DNA from: an uncultured Dorea sp.
GTDB lineage: Bacteria; Bacillota; Clostridia; Lachnospirales; Lachnospiraceae
NCBI GenBank assembly: GCA_910586965.1
Contig: CAJUMF010000010.1
Span: forward strand, 1 to 64,000
Direction: 5' to 3'
DNA: 64,000 nucleotides
Numbering within the stretch: position 1 is the first letter of the stretch; every line of letters begins with the position of its first letter. A program made the position numbers and the translations under genes. The notes under the pieces were generated by a model. It saw only the letters and a program-made list of their open reading frames with translations, ran no database searches and was not told the DNA's origin. Shown here piece after piece: positions 44,326 to 53,029 of the stretch.

Positions 44326-44385
44326 TATATGAACAACTATTCATATGTTCATATATAGTAAACCACAAAAGAACTGTTATGTCAA
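44326..44385 (-). promoter_or_regulatory. Promoter and metal-repressor operator of the CadA-like gene
   Basis: TATATGAACA (44326-44335) and TGTTCATATA (44346-44355) form a perfect 10-10-10 dyad. It contains TGAA-N6-TTCA (44330-44343), the known SmtB/CzrA-type operator pattern. On the minus strand TTGACA (44380-44385) precedes TTTACT or TACTAT by 17 or 19 bases, so the operator lies between promoter and gene. Confidence 0.7.
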
Positions 44386-44409
44386 TATAAATATATAAAA
44401 TTATCTTAG

Positions 44410-45081
44410 CTATTCCTCAATCTGCCAGTCCACCGGTTCTATGCCATGAGCTGTGAGGAAATCATTCGTCTGGCTAAAGGGCCTGCTCCCAAAAAATCCT
44501 CTGTAGGCAGACAGCGGACTTGGATGGGGTGCTTTCAGGATCAGATGATTCGGATTCGTCAGCATCTTCTCTTTCCTCTGAGCCGGTGCTCCCCACAAGA
44601 TAAATACGATCGGTCTGTCCTGTCCATTGAGCGCCATGATCGCTGCATCTGTAAATTCCTCCCACCCAATGCCCCTGTGGGAATTGGCCTGATGCGCCCT
44701 CACAGTAAGCACTGTATTAAGCATGAGGACCCCCTGCTCGGCCCATTTTGTCAGATGTCCGTGACTTGGGATCTGGCACCCTAAGTCATCATGAAGTTCC
44801 TGGTAAATATTTACAAGGGACGGCGGGATATCCACGCCCTTTTTCACGGAAAAGCAAAGACCATGCGCCTGACCATTATTATGATACGGATCCTGCCCCA
44901 GAATCACTACCTTCACCTTGTGCAGAGGGGTCAGATGAAAAGCATTAAAAATATCATCTGCCGGAGGAAAGATAAGCCTCGTCTTATACTCCTGATTCAC
45001 CGTCTCAAACAATTTTTTATAGTAAGGTTTCCTGAACTCATCCTTCAACGCATCCAGCCAGTCATTATTAATCGCTGCCAT
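44410..45081 (-). CDS. ung: Uracil-DNA glycosylase, family 1
   Basis: Ung removes uracil from DNA. The 223-residue protein has the family 1 motifs VVILGQDPYHNNGQAHGL, with the catalytic Asp, and APHPSPLSAYRGFFG with the intercalation loop His and Leu. Length is standard. TGAGGAGG precedes the ATG. It lies 35 bases after hisF on the same strand and may be transcribed with hisHF, though the functions are unrelated. Confidence 0.97.
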   Translation of the reverse strand: MAAINNDWLDALKDEFRKPYYKKLFETVNQEYKTRLIFPPADDIFNAFHLTPLHKVKVVILGQDPYHNNGQAHGLCFSVKKGVDIPPSLVNIYQELHDDLGCQIPSHGHLTKWAEQGVLMLNTVLTVRAHQANSHRGIGWEEFTDAAIMALNGQDRPIVFILWGAPAQRKEKMLTNPNHLILKAPHPSPLSAYRGFFGSRPFSQTNDFLTAHGIEPVDWQIEE

Positions 45082-45116
45082 AGCTAATCCTCCTCATCGT
45101 TGGTATATGTATTTTT

Positions 45117-45878
45117 CTACAATCTCACAGAAACATCTCTGTCACGCAAGTATTCCTTCACCTCTTTAATCTCAAGCTCTTTATAATGGAATAAAGAAGC
45201 CGCCAATGCCGCATCTGCCCCCGCGTCAGTCAGCGCCTCATAAAAATGCCTGGGCGTCCCGGCGCCGCCTGAAGCTATAACCGGAATAGACACTGCTTCT
45301 GCAACTGCTCTCGTCAGCTCCAGATCATACCCCGCTTTGGTTCCGTCACAGTCCATGCTGGTAAGCAGTATTTCCCCCGCTCCGAGTTTCTCTGCATTCA
45401 CCGCCCATTCCACCGCATCAATGCCAACATCGATGCGACCGCCGTTTTTATAAATATTCCATCCGCTTCCGTCATCCCGTTTCTTTGCATCAATTGCCAC
45501 TACCACGCACTGGCTCCCGAACTTGTCCGCGGCATCGGATATCAGGCGAGGAGTATTTATCGCAGAAGAATTGATGGATATCTTATCCGCCCCTTCTCTT
45601 AAAAGCGCCCGGAAATCATCAACTGTTCGGATTCCTCCTCCTACTGTAAAGGGGATAAACACGGTCTCCGCAACTTGGCGCACCATATCCACCACAGTAC
45701 TGCGAGCATCAGAAGATGCCGTAATATCCAAAAACACTAATTCATCCGCACCTGCCTGATCATAGGCCTTTCCAATCTCCACCGGGTCACCGGCATCTTT
45801 AAGTTCTACAAAATTCACACCTTTTACTACCCGTCCGTCTTTGACATCCAGACACGGAATTATTCTTTTTGTATGCAT
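45117..45878 (-). CDS. hisF: Imidazole glycerol phosphate synthase, cyclase subunit
   Basis: HisF uses ammonia made by HisH to form IGP and AICAR from PRFAR. The 253-residue TIM barrel has the catalytic Asp residues in RIIPCLDVKDGRVVKG (residue 11 region) and LLTSMDCDGTKAGYD (near 130), with phosphate loops TVGGGIRTVDD and IASGGAGTPRHF. It lies 39 bases after hisH. The other histidine genes are absent from the window. Confidence 0.97.
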   Translation of the reverse strand: MHTKRIIPCLDVKDGRVVKGVNFVELKDAGDPVEIGKAYDQAGADELVFLDITASSDARSTVVDMVRQVAETVFIPFTVGGGIRTVDDFRALLREGADKISINSSAINTPRLISDAADKFGSQCVVVAIDAKKRDDGSGWNIYKNGGRIDVGIDAVEWAVNAEKLGAGEILLTSMDCDGTKAGYDLELTRAVAEAVSIPVIASGGAGTPRHFYEALTDAGADAALAASLFHYKELEIKEVKEYLRDRDVSVRL

Positions 45879-45917
45879 CTATTTTCCTCCATCGGCTATC
45901 TTTATCTCAGTCCGCCA

Positions 45918-46523
45918 TTACAGCTCGACAAAATTTTTCAGTATCCGAAGCCCCGTCTCACTGCTTTTCTCAGGATGGAACTGACACGCAAATACATTGT
46001 CCTTCTCAACCGAAGCATGAATGCAGGTCCCATATTCTGTGGCTGCAGTAACAATGCCTTCATCTTCCGCTTTCAGATAATAGGAATGAACAAAATATAC
46101 ATAGGAATCTTCCAAAATCCCATCAAACAATCTGCCCTGGTTCGGAAATGTCAGAGAATTCCATCCGATATGCGGTATCTTTAGCCCCGGACTTTCCGGA
46201 ATACGCAGTATCTCTCCTTTTAATATGCCAAGCCCCTCTACTCCCGGCGACTCGTCGCTTCTTTCAAACAATAGCTGAAGTCCAAGGCATATACCGAGAA
46301 ACGGTGTATGATTCTCCACCACTTTGCAGATCACATTTTCAAGTCCATATTGATGAAGCTTCTCCATCGCATCTCCAAATGCACCGACACCTGGCAAGAT
46401 AACTTTTTCTGCTTCAAGTATTACATCCTTTTCTCTCGTTACTGCCGCTTCCTGTCCTAAAAACTGCAGCGCTTTTTCTACACTTCTGATATTGCCCGCA
46501 TCATAATCTATAATTGCTATCAT
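45918..46523 (-). CDS. hisH: Imidazole glycerol phosphate synthase, glutaminase subunit
   Basis: HisH is the glutamine amidotransferase partner of HisF. The 201-residue protein shows the class I triad: TPFLGICLGLQLLFE with the nucleophile Cys, and CQFHPEKSSETG with the His and Glu. The start YDAGNIRSV follows an N-terminal MIAIID. AGGAGG lies 6 bases before the ATG. With hisF it makes a complete synthase in a minimal two-gene unit. Confidence 0.97.
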   Translation of the reverse strand: MIAIIDYDAGNIRSVEKALQFLGQEAAVTREKDVILEAEKVILPGVGAFGDAMEKLHQYGLENVICKVVENHTPFLGICLGLQLLFERSDESPGVEGLGILKGEILRIPESPGLKIPHIGWNSLTFPNQGRLFDGILEDSYVYFVHSYYLKAEDEGIVTAATEYGTCIHASVEKDNVFACQFHPEKSSETGLRILKNFVEL

Positions 46524-46646
46524 CTGCTCCCTCCTTTTACACTATCATCTTATCACACATCATGAGGTTTTTCCACTTCCCTTTCTGTCTAAACAGGCAC
46601 TATTATTCTCTGCACTTTTAAATCCATACTTTAAATATTCTGAATA

Positions 46647-47525
46647 TTAAGGTGAAATGTTTTCAATATAATTCACAATTGTATCAAGAAGCTTTGCTGA
46701 TGCATGTGACTCCGGCTGCTGCCGATTCGTGGCCAGAGCAATCGTACGGTAAGGATTACTCTTTAATGGATATACCTTATAATTTCCCGGATGCACATCC
46801 AGTACAAGCTTGGGGAGTATACTTACACCGAGGCCGCATTCGACCAAAGCAATTGCAGCACTGTCCAGATCAATATCATGCCAGAGATTGATATCCAGAT
46901 GATTTGATTTAATGTATGCTTCCATCCCCCTGTCATATCCCCTCTTGGATATGATCAATTTACTCCGCCGGATATCATCCGGGGTCATAACCCCCTCATT
47001 TTCAGGCTGAAAATCAGGAGGAGTAATGCAAAGAAGACGGTCATGCGTCAATGTAACGGTTGAAAAACACTCCTGAGTCGGAAGCGACACAAAGCCCAGA
47101 TCCAGCGTACCGGCCGCCAACATCTGTTCCACCTCTGAGTAGCCTGCCTGATGGATCTGTACATAGATATTCGGATGTTCTCTGGAATAAATCTTTAGAA
47201 TATCCGGCATCCAGTGTCTTAATATGCTCTCAAACATGCCTATTCGGACAATCCCCTTTTCTAATCCGCTGATACGCGCTGCTTCTTCAACCAGCAGATT
47301 ATCCGCCTGCACAACCCCGCGGATAAAGGGAAGCAGCATTTCTCCGTTAACAGTCAGGGAAGCCCCGTTCCTGTCACGTTTAAGCAAAGTTACGGAAAGC
47401 TCTTTTTCCAACGCATTCACTGCATGACTGGCTGCGGAAGGACTGATATGAAGATATTTGGCCGCATTGGCCAGACTGCCTTTTTCTGCAATTACACATA
47501 ATAAATTATAGGATGAAAGTGACAT
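46647..47525 (-). CDS. LysR-family transcriptional regulator
   Basis: The 292-residue protein has the LysR N-terminal HTH (VIAEKGSLANAAKYLHISPS, then ASHAVNALEKELSVTLLKRD) and a periplasmic-binding-type effector domain (IVRIGMFESILRHWMPDIL, LDLGFVSLPTQE). It is divergent from the dehydrogenase-lyase-TRAP operon, the classic arrangement for a LysR activator of its neighbour. Effector is probably the transported acid or a product, which I infer from position only. Confidence 0.94.
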   Translation of the reverse strand: MSLSSYNLLCVIAEKGSLANAAKYLHISPSAASHAVNALEKELSVTLLKRDRNGASLTVNGEMLLPFIRGVVQADNLLVEEAARISGLEKGIVRIGMFESILRHWMPDILKIYSREHPNIYVQIHQAGYSEVEQMLAAGTLDLGFVSLPTQECFSTVTLTHDRLLCITPPDFQPENEGVMTPDDIRRSKLIISKRGYDRGMEAYIKSNHLDINLWHDIDLDSAAIALVECGLGVSILPKLVLDVHPGNYKVYPLKSNPYRTIALATNRQQPESHASAKLLDTIVNYIENISP

Positions 47526-47544
47526 GGTCTGCTCCTTTCTTTAG

Positions 47545-47609
47545 TGAATTTTTTTCATTTATATCAATATTATAATGAGATTTATTTCATGTCAAGCTTA
47601 TGCTATCAT
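47545..47609 (+). promoter_or_regulatory. LysR-type divergent control region and promoter
   Basis: Two dyads lie in the 143-base gap: TGAA-N5-TTCA (47545-47557) and ATGAGATTTATTTCAT (47575-47590). An extended -10, TGC-TATCAT (47601-47609), follows with a poor -35, which suits an activator-dependent promoter for the TRAP operon. Confidence 0.5.
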
Positions 47610-47668
47610 ATAGTCAATAAATAAGACGCGCCTTGTTTCATAAAACTTGACAAAGGAGGTAATTCATT

Positions 47669-48652
47669 ATGAGCAACACTGTACTGATCACCAATCCCAC
47701 TCTTCATCCAAAGGCAAAAAGCACTCTGGAAGAATTAGGATTCCAGGTAATCATTGCACAAGACCCTGCTGAAGATTCCCTGATCCGGCTGATCAATGAT
47801 AACCATGTAATCGGAATGTTCGTCCGCATCGAAAAAATAACCGAAAAAGTATTCGATAGCTGCCCAAGCCTTAAGATTGTCGTGGAAAACGGTATCGGAG
47901 TGGACAACATAGATGTTGAGGCAGCCACAAGAAGTCAGGTGATGGTTGCAAACTTATCTCTCGGAGCACTGGCAGTCGCTGAACATACAATAGCTTTTCT
48001 TATGGCACTTGCAAGGGATCTGAGGTTCAACGACATTTCAACCCGTGCCGGTGAATGGAAATCTTTTAATCAGCCATCCTTTAACAGTGTACAGGTATCG
48101 GGAAGCAATCTTTTAATCGTAGGCACCGGCAATATCGGTCAGCAGGTTGCAAAAAAAGCAGCGGGCCTCGGTATGAACGTATATGGTTATGATCCGTATG
48201 TCTCTGACGAGAAAATGAAAGCAGTAGGGCTCCAAAAAGCGGAGACACTGGATACAGGTCTCTCCCTTGCAGATTTTGTCAGTGTACATATGCCGCTTAC
48301 AGAGACAACGCGCAGGATGTTCTCCCATTCCCAGTTTGACAAAATGAAAAATTCTGCATTTTTGATCAATGTGGGACGCGGAGCATGTGTTGACCAGGAA
48401 GCTTTGTACCATGCACTGGTCGAGAAAAAGATTGCCGGCGCCGCACTGGATGTATTTGAGCAGGAACCCACCCCGGCAGATAATCCATTGTTTCAACTGG
48501 ACAACATCATACTAAGCGCCCATGTAGCGGGCACTCACAAGACGCTTATGGAAAACCAGGCAAAAGCAGGGGCAGAAGCTATTGCCGAAGCAATCTACCA
48601 GGAAGGGCAGTACGACTTGAACATCGTAAACAAAAAACAGTTGAATCTATAA
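47669..48652 (+). CDS. D-isomer-specific 2-hydroxyacid dehydrogenase
   Basis: The 327-residue enzyme resembles phosphoglycerate dehydrogenase-type NAD-dependent oxidoreductases. It has the NAD loop LLIVGTGNIGQQVAKKAA, the catalytic region INVGRGACVDQEAL, the Glu-containing VFEQEPTPADNPLF and the catalytic His in IILSAHVAG. The first gene of the TRAP operon, it probably interconverts a 2-oxo acid and the (R)-2-hydroxy acid linked to the imported substrate. AAAGGAGG lies 8 bases before the ATG. Serine biosynthesis is unlikely because of the context. Confidence 0.9.
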   Translation: MSNTVLITNPTLHPKAKSTLEELGFQVIIAQDPAEDSLIRLINDNHVIGMFVRIEKITEKVFDSCPSLKIVVENGIGVDNIDVEAATRSQVMVANLSLGALAVAEHTIAFLMALARDLRFNDISTRAGEWKSFNQPSFNSVQVSGSNLLIVGTGNIGQQVAKKAAGLGMNVYGYDPYVSDEKMKAVGLQKAETLDTGLSLADFVSVHMPLTETTRRMFSHSQFDKMKNSAFLINVGRGACVDQEALYHALVEKKIAGAALDVFEQEPTPADNPLFQLDNIILSAHVAGTHKTLMENQAKAGAEAIAEAIYQEGQYDLNIVNKKQLNL

Positions 48653-48688
48653 TCTTTCCGACAACCGGAAGAAGAATTGGAGGTCAAA

Positions 48689-49582
48689 ATGAGTTTAAAA
48701 AAATTAGAAGGAATTCTTTCTGCATTAGTTACACCGCTTACAAAAGAATATGAGTTAGACGAGGAAAAACTGCGCGCACATGTAGATTTCCAGATTGAGA
48801 ACGGAATCCGGGGCATTGTCATGATGGGAGGTACCGGTGAGTACGCAGCTTTGACAACTGCCCAGAGAAAACGTGCAGTTGAAGTCGCAATAGAGGCTGC
48901 CCAAAAACGTGTTCCTGTGATCGCAGGTGTGCTGGAGCCGGGATTCGGCGAGTGTGCGGCAGCCTGCAAAGCTTTTCAGGAATGTGGTGCCGACGCATTG
49001 CTGGTGCTAACGCCCTATTATTTAAGCCCTTCCCAGGAAGGCATCCTTGACTACTTCCAGCGGATCGATCAGATGGTGGACATCCCCATCGTACTCTACA
49101 ACATTCCTTACCGTACCGCGGTAAATATGCTGCCAGAGACAGTAGAAAAGATTGCAGGCACAACAAAACATGTAATCGGCATTAAAGAATGTTCTCCTAA
49201 CCTTGGTCAGAACATTGAACTGATAAAAAGAGCGGGAGAACACATCTCCATCTTAAGCGGCGAAGAATTCCTTGCCGTCAGCGTAATGGCTGCCGGTGCT
49301 GCAGGAGGAATTATCGCTACAACTAATGTTTTTCCGCAGGTCTGGGTAAAATTATATGAACTGACCAAATCCGGAAACACGAAGGAAGCCCATGACATGC
49401 TAAAGGATTACCTGCCGGTATTTCAGGCTTTGTTCAAAGAAGCTAACCCGGGTCCGATCAAATACGCTATGCGCCGCTTAGGGTTAAACGGCGGATATGC
49501 ATGTACTCCCATCCCGGAAGAACCGACAGAAGCAACACGTATGCTGATTGAAAAGGTTCTCTCTGAAAAAGATTTATTGTAA
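48689..49582 (+). CDS. DapA/NanA-superfamily aldolase-lyase
   Basis: The 297-residue TIM-barrel protein belongs to the DHDPS/N-acetylneuraminate lyase family. It has MGGTGEYAALT near residue 45 (the family's GTTGE-like site), the catalytic Tyr in YNIPYRTAVNM, and the Schiff-base Lys in IGIKECSPN. Its place in a TRAP operon with a 2-hydroxyacid dehydrogenase argues for cleavage of a 2-oxo acid rather than lysine synthesis. The ATG at 48689 has TTGGAGG before it; an upstream in-frame TTG is rejected. Confidence 0.9.
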   Translation: MSLKKLEGILSALVTPLTKEYELDEEKLRAHVDFQIENGIRGIVMMGGTGEYAALTTAQRKRAVEVAIEAAQKRVPVIAGVLEPGFGECAAACKAFQECGADALLVLTPYYLSPSQEGILDYFQRIDQMVDIPIVLYNIPYRTAVNMLPETVEKIAGTTKHVIGIKECSPNLGQNIELIKRAGEHISILSGEEFLAVSVMAAGAAGGIIATTNVFPQVWVKLYELTKSGNTKEAHDMLKDYLPVFQALFKEANPGPIKYAMRRLGLNGGYACTPIPEEPTEATRMLIEKVLSEKDLL

Positions 49583-49637
49583 TACGTTATCAATACACAT
49601 AGATGCCAGTTTTGTCATCAAAAAAGGAGGATGAGCG

Positions 49638-50636
49638 ATGAAGAGACAATTGATATCCACCATTCTGATTATTTGCTTCCTTATAGGTCTTACCGGTTGC
49701 TCCGGAAGAGAAAATAAGACAAAAATCCTCAGATTCGGGCTGGAGGTCGCTCCAGACAATGGGAGCACAAAGATTGCTGAAGAGATAGCAGATGATGTAT
49801 ACAAGCGCACCGGCGGTTCTGTAAAGATCGAAGTCTACCCATCCGGGCAGCTTGGCACTCAGCGGGATTATATCGAGAGCGCAATGCTTGGCATCATAGA
49901 CATCGGTTACACCAGTCTGGCCGGCCTAGAAAACTTTGAACCTGGGTTTGTTCTCTATGACATACCCTTTACAATATCCAGTTCCCGGCAGGCGCAAAAA
50001 TTGTGGGACAGCCCATACAGCAAAGATGTTAGGGAAAAATTGCTGAAAGAAAAAGGGATACGGATGCTTTGCTGGCTGGACATGGGGCCGCGGAATGTGT
50101 ATACGACCAAAGAAATACGCACGGCTGAAGATTTTTCTAAACTGACGATGCGGCTTGCTGATGTGAAAGGTCTTATCGATCTGTTTGATGCATTGGATGC
50201 CAGCCCGCAAGTTCTGGCTTTCTCGGATATCTATACAGGTATGCAGACCGGCGTTGTGAATGGATTTGAAATCGGACTGGAGAGCACACTTAGTAACAAT
50301 CTTCAGGAAGTCGCCGAATACTGTATTGAAACCAGCCACAGCTACACTCTGGACGGATTTTTTATGAGCGAAAAGTCTTTTATGCAATTAACGGACACGG
50401 AACAGGACATTGTCTTAGATGCATTTGCTAAAGGCGGCCAAAAGCAGATAGAAACTTTTCAAAATAATCTGCCGAAATTCAAACGGCAGCTTACTGAAGC
50501 CGGCGTAGAGACAATTACACTCCCAGGCGAAGAGATGAATAAGCTCTTTGAGAAAGCTGAACCTGCGATCAAAAAATCCATCGCTGGCATATATGATGAG
50601 TCTATTGTAGAAGAAATCCGGAACATGGCAGATTAA
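49638..50636 (+). CDS. dctP: TRAP transporter substrate-binding lipoprotein (DctP family)
   Basis: The 332-residue binding protein has a lipoprotein signal with a lipobox ending LTGC at residue 21, so it is membrane-anchored outside the cell. DctP-family segments include KIEVYPSGQLGTQRDYIES, DMGPRNVYTTKEIRTAED with the substrate-carboxylate Arg, and FSDIYTGMQTGVVNGFEIG. It delivers an organic acid to DctQM. AGGAGG precedes the ATG. The substrate is not shown by sequence; a 2-oxo or sugar acid fits its neighbours. Confidence 0.93.
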   Translation: MKRQLISTILIICFLIGLTGCSGRENKTKILRFGLEVAPDNGSTKIAEEIADDVYKRTGGSVKIEVYPSGQLGTQRDYIESAMLGIIDIGYTSLAGLENFEPGFVLYDIPFTISSSRQAQKLWDSPYSKDVREKLLKEKGIRMLCWLDMGPRNVYTTKEIRTAEDFSKLTMRLADVKGLIDLFDALDASPQVLAFSDIYTGMQTGVVNGFEIGLESTLSNNLQEVAEYCIETSHSYTLDGFFMSEKSFMQLTDTEQDIVLDAFAKGGQKQIETFQNNLPKFKRQLTEAGVETITLPGEEMNKLFEKAEPAIKKSIAGIYDESIVEEIRNMAD

Positions 50637-50668
50637 CCCTCTATATTCACTGAAAGGCGGGAGATGAA

Positions 50669-51184
50669 ATGAAAAAAATCTTTGAATACTATGACAAAAT
50701 AATTCGTGTGCTGTTAATATCGGCAACTGCAGGATTTACTGCTATCTGTATCACCCAGGTTTTTGTCCGCTATGTTCTTGGCAGTTCCATTATATGGGCA
50801 CAGGAACTCTGCAACCTGCTGTTTTATATTGCTATTTTTCTAGGTGCTGCCGTCTGCGTGACAGAACGAAAACATATCACTATCGATATTATCCTGCAGC
50901 GCCTTCCCATGCCGGTCTTAAGATGGTGGATGATGGCTGTCTACCTGCTTGAATTTGCTTTTGCAGTATTTCTGATCATTTACGGAAATCAATTATCTGT
51001 GGAAGCAGCCGTACAGTTCAGCTCAACTTTGAACTTAAGCTTCCGGTATATTTATATGGCCATCCCTATTTCAGGTATTATCATGGCAATCAATATCGCC
51101 AGAGTTGCCATCCAGGACTTCACTGTTAATCTCAATCCCCGAAACACAGGGGATATCAAAGACAAAGGAGGTTGCAGCTTATGA
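50669..51184 (+). CDS. dctQ: TRAP transporter small permease subunit (DctQ family)
   Basis: The 171-residue protein has the four membrane segments of DctQ (about 12-32, 46-68, 87-108 and 129-152). It carries the family motif SSIIWAQELCNLLFY and VTERKHITIDI. It pairs with DctM to form the sodium-driven permease. Its TGA overlaps the dctM ATG in ATGA, showing translational coupling. Confidence 0.92.
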   Translation: MKKIFEYYDKIIRVLLISATAGFTAICITQVFVRYVLGSSIIWAQELCNLLFYIAIFLGAAVCVTERKHITIDIILQRLPMPVLRWWMMAVYLLEFAFAVFLIIYGNQLSVEAAVQFSSTLNLSFRYIYMAIPISGIIMAINIARVAIQDFTVNLNPRNTGDIKDKGGCSL

Positions 51185-52449
51185 TCTTTGTTATGCTGAT
51201 CGGGTTTATTGTTTTGATATTTTTAGGAGTTCCAATTACATTTGCAACAGGAATTGCGGCTGCTGTTTATCTGATCTCCGGCGCAGATATACCTCCTATG
51301 GTCGTATGCCAGCGAATGTATACCAGCTCTGCAAGTTTTGCAATGCTTGCCGTCCCGCTTTTTATGATTGCCGGAGAATTGATGAATAAAGCAGGTATTA
51401 CCAAATCACTGGTAAGACTGTCTACCGCTCTGATCGGGCACATCCGGGGCAGTCTCGCACATGTGACCATTCTTGCCAGCGCATTATTCGCAGGCATGTC
51501 AGGCTCATCTGTCGCTGCCGCTTCCTCTGTGGGCGGAATGATGATCCCGGCTATGGAAGAAGAGGGCTATGATCCGGGATTCAGTGCAGCCGTGACTTGC
51601 TGTGCCGCAACGATGGGGCCTATTATCCCTCCGTCGATCGCATTTATCATCTACTCCTCCATTACCGGGGATTCCGTAGGGAAATTATTCCTCGGCGGCA
51701 TAGTACCGGGAATCCTGATGGCTGTCTGTCTTATGGCTATCGCCTACATTGTCTCGGTAAAGAAAAAGTATCCGGTCCACGAAAAAGCCGGCTGGAATGA
51801 ACGCGGCCGTGCATTGACCGGCTCTTTCGGGGCGCTTTTGATGCCCGTCATCATTATGGGCGGTATCTTAAGCGGCATATTCACATCCACGGAGGCTGGT
51901 GCAGTGGGCTTAGTCTACGGAATATTGTATGGACTGTCCAGCAAATCTATGAAGCTTAAGGACATCCCGAGTATTATCTACAACGGCGCCCTGACTTCAT
52001 CTGCTGTTATGTTCATCATCGCCACATCCCAGGCATTATCCTGGATCCTGACTATCGGAAGGATGCCGCAGCTTTTAGTCAACTTTATGACCGGGCTTAC
52101 TGACAATAAGACGGTTATTATCCTGATCGTATTGCTGGTGCTTCTGATCATGGGTTGTTTCCTTGTAGATGCAGCTATGATCACGATTATGACACCACTG
52201 TTTATCCCGATTGTAAAATCTTACGGCATAGACCCAATCCAGTTCGGTGTTGTCATGGTCATGATGACCACAACCGGCGGCATCACCCCACCGGTGGGAA
52301 GTCTTCTGTTTGTGGCCAGCGGGACGGCCAAAGTTCCGATCATGAAGACAGCAAGAGCCATGATCCCGTTTGCGGCAGCACTTTTGTTCGCTATGCTTCT
52401 ATGTGCATGTTTTCCGCAGATCGTGACATTTTTACCTGGTTTTATGTAA
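51181..52449 (+). CDS. dctM: TRAP transporter large permease subunit (DctM family)
   Basis: The 422-residue protein has about twelve hydrophobic segments and DctM motifs: SFAMLAVPLFMIAGELMNKA, FAGMSGSSVAAASSVGGMM, CCAATMGPIIPPSIAFIIYS and TSTEAGAVGLVYG. The final part shows GGITPPVGSLLFVASG. It moves the bound acid inwards with Na+. The ATG at 51181, inside the dctQ stop, has AAAGGAGG 8 bases upstream. A strong terminator follows, making it the last gene of the operon. Confidence 0.95.
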   Translation: MIFVMLIGFIVLIFLGVPITFATGIAAAVYLISGADIPPMVVCQRMYTSSASFAMLAVPLFMIAGELMNKAGITKSLVRLSTALIGHIRGSLAHVTILASALFAGMSGSSVAAASSVGGMMIPAMEEEGYDPGFSAAVTCCAATMGPIIPPSIAFIIYSSITGDSVGKLFLGGIVPGILMAVCLMAIAYIVSVKKKYPVHEKAGWNERGRALTGSFGALLMPVIIMGGILSGIFTSTEAGAVGLVYGILYGLSSKSMKLKDIPSIIYNGALTSSAVMFIIATSQALSWILTIGRMPQLLVNFMTGLTDNKTVIILIVLLVLLIMGCFLVDAAMITIMTPLFIPIVKSYGIDPIQFGVVMVMMTTTGGITPPVGSLLFVASGTAKVPIMKTARAMIPFAAALLFAMLLCACFPQIVTFLPGFM

Positions 52450-52458
52450 TATAATTGC

Positions 52459-52495
52459 ACAAGGCACGGTGCAGACTGCACCATGCCTTGTTTAT
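52459..52495 (+). terminator. Terminator of the TRAP operon
   Basis: ACAAGGCA and TGCCTTGT, with inner GGTGCA/TGCACC, form a stem of about 14 pairs with one mismatch, followed by TTTAT. It lies 10 bases after the dctM stop. Confidence 0.8.
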
Positions 52496-52513
52496 AAATC
52501 TCTCCGTACATCT

Positions 52514-53026
52514 TCAAATTCCAGATACCTCCAATTGATTCAGACGCTTTTTTAATTCTGCAGCCGGCAAGCGTACTTTTCCGCCGTTATTTTTCAAGAG
52601 TTCATGTATACAGTAAGAAAACTCCTCAGCATTAATGCATTGGTTTTCCAATAATTGGTCCAATATACCAATAGTTCCTATAACCTCAACCTTTTCTGCT
52701 TTTGCTGCTTTTCTAAGTGCCCCGTCCCCGGTTAACAATGTAATCTTTCTTACCTTCGCTATGGCCAACGCGACACAGTCGTATAACGAGAGTTTGATGT
52801 ACTTGTTCGTAAGCTGTCCGGCCAAGATAAATTCTTCATAAGCAAGCTGTGTTTTCCGTAGCCCTCTATCAATTAAATCCTCGCCCAAGCTCGGAGGATT
52901 CAACAATTCATCATCAACAGCCTCGTCATTCATCAGATAAATATATGGCAGCTTAAACGGCAGTTCTAATCGGTTTATCGTCACAAAATCCAGCCAGACA
53001 TTTGTATCACTGCTTATATACTCCAT
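52514..53026 (-). CDS. PIN-domain protein, probable toxin of an HTH-ImmA/PIN pair
   Basis: The 170-residue protein has the PIN active-site pattern: SSDTNVWLDF at the N-terminus, then SLYDCVALAIAK and ITLLTGDGALRKAAK, with Asp residues at the expected places for an RNase. A C-terminal extension of ~45 residues (INAEEFSYCIHELLKNNGGK...) follows. It begins 3 bases after the HTH-ImmA gene. Pairing of PIN with Xre-ImmA/IrrE proteins is a known predicted toxin-antitoxin arrangement. Target RNA is unknown. Confidence 0.85.
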   Translation of the reverse strand: MEYISSDTNVWLDFVTINRLELPFKLPYIYLMNDEAVDDELLNPPSLGEDLIDRGLRKTQLAYEEFILAGQLTNKYIKLSLYDCVALAIAKVRKITLLTGDGALRKAAKAEKVEVIGTIGILDQLLENQCINAEEFSYCIHELLKNNGGKVRLPAAELKKRLNQLEVSGI

Positions 53027-53029
53027 TCA

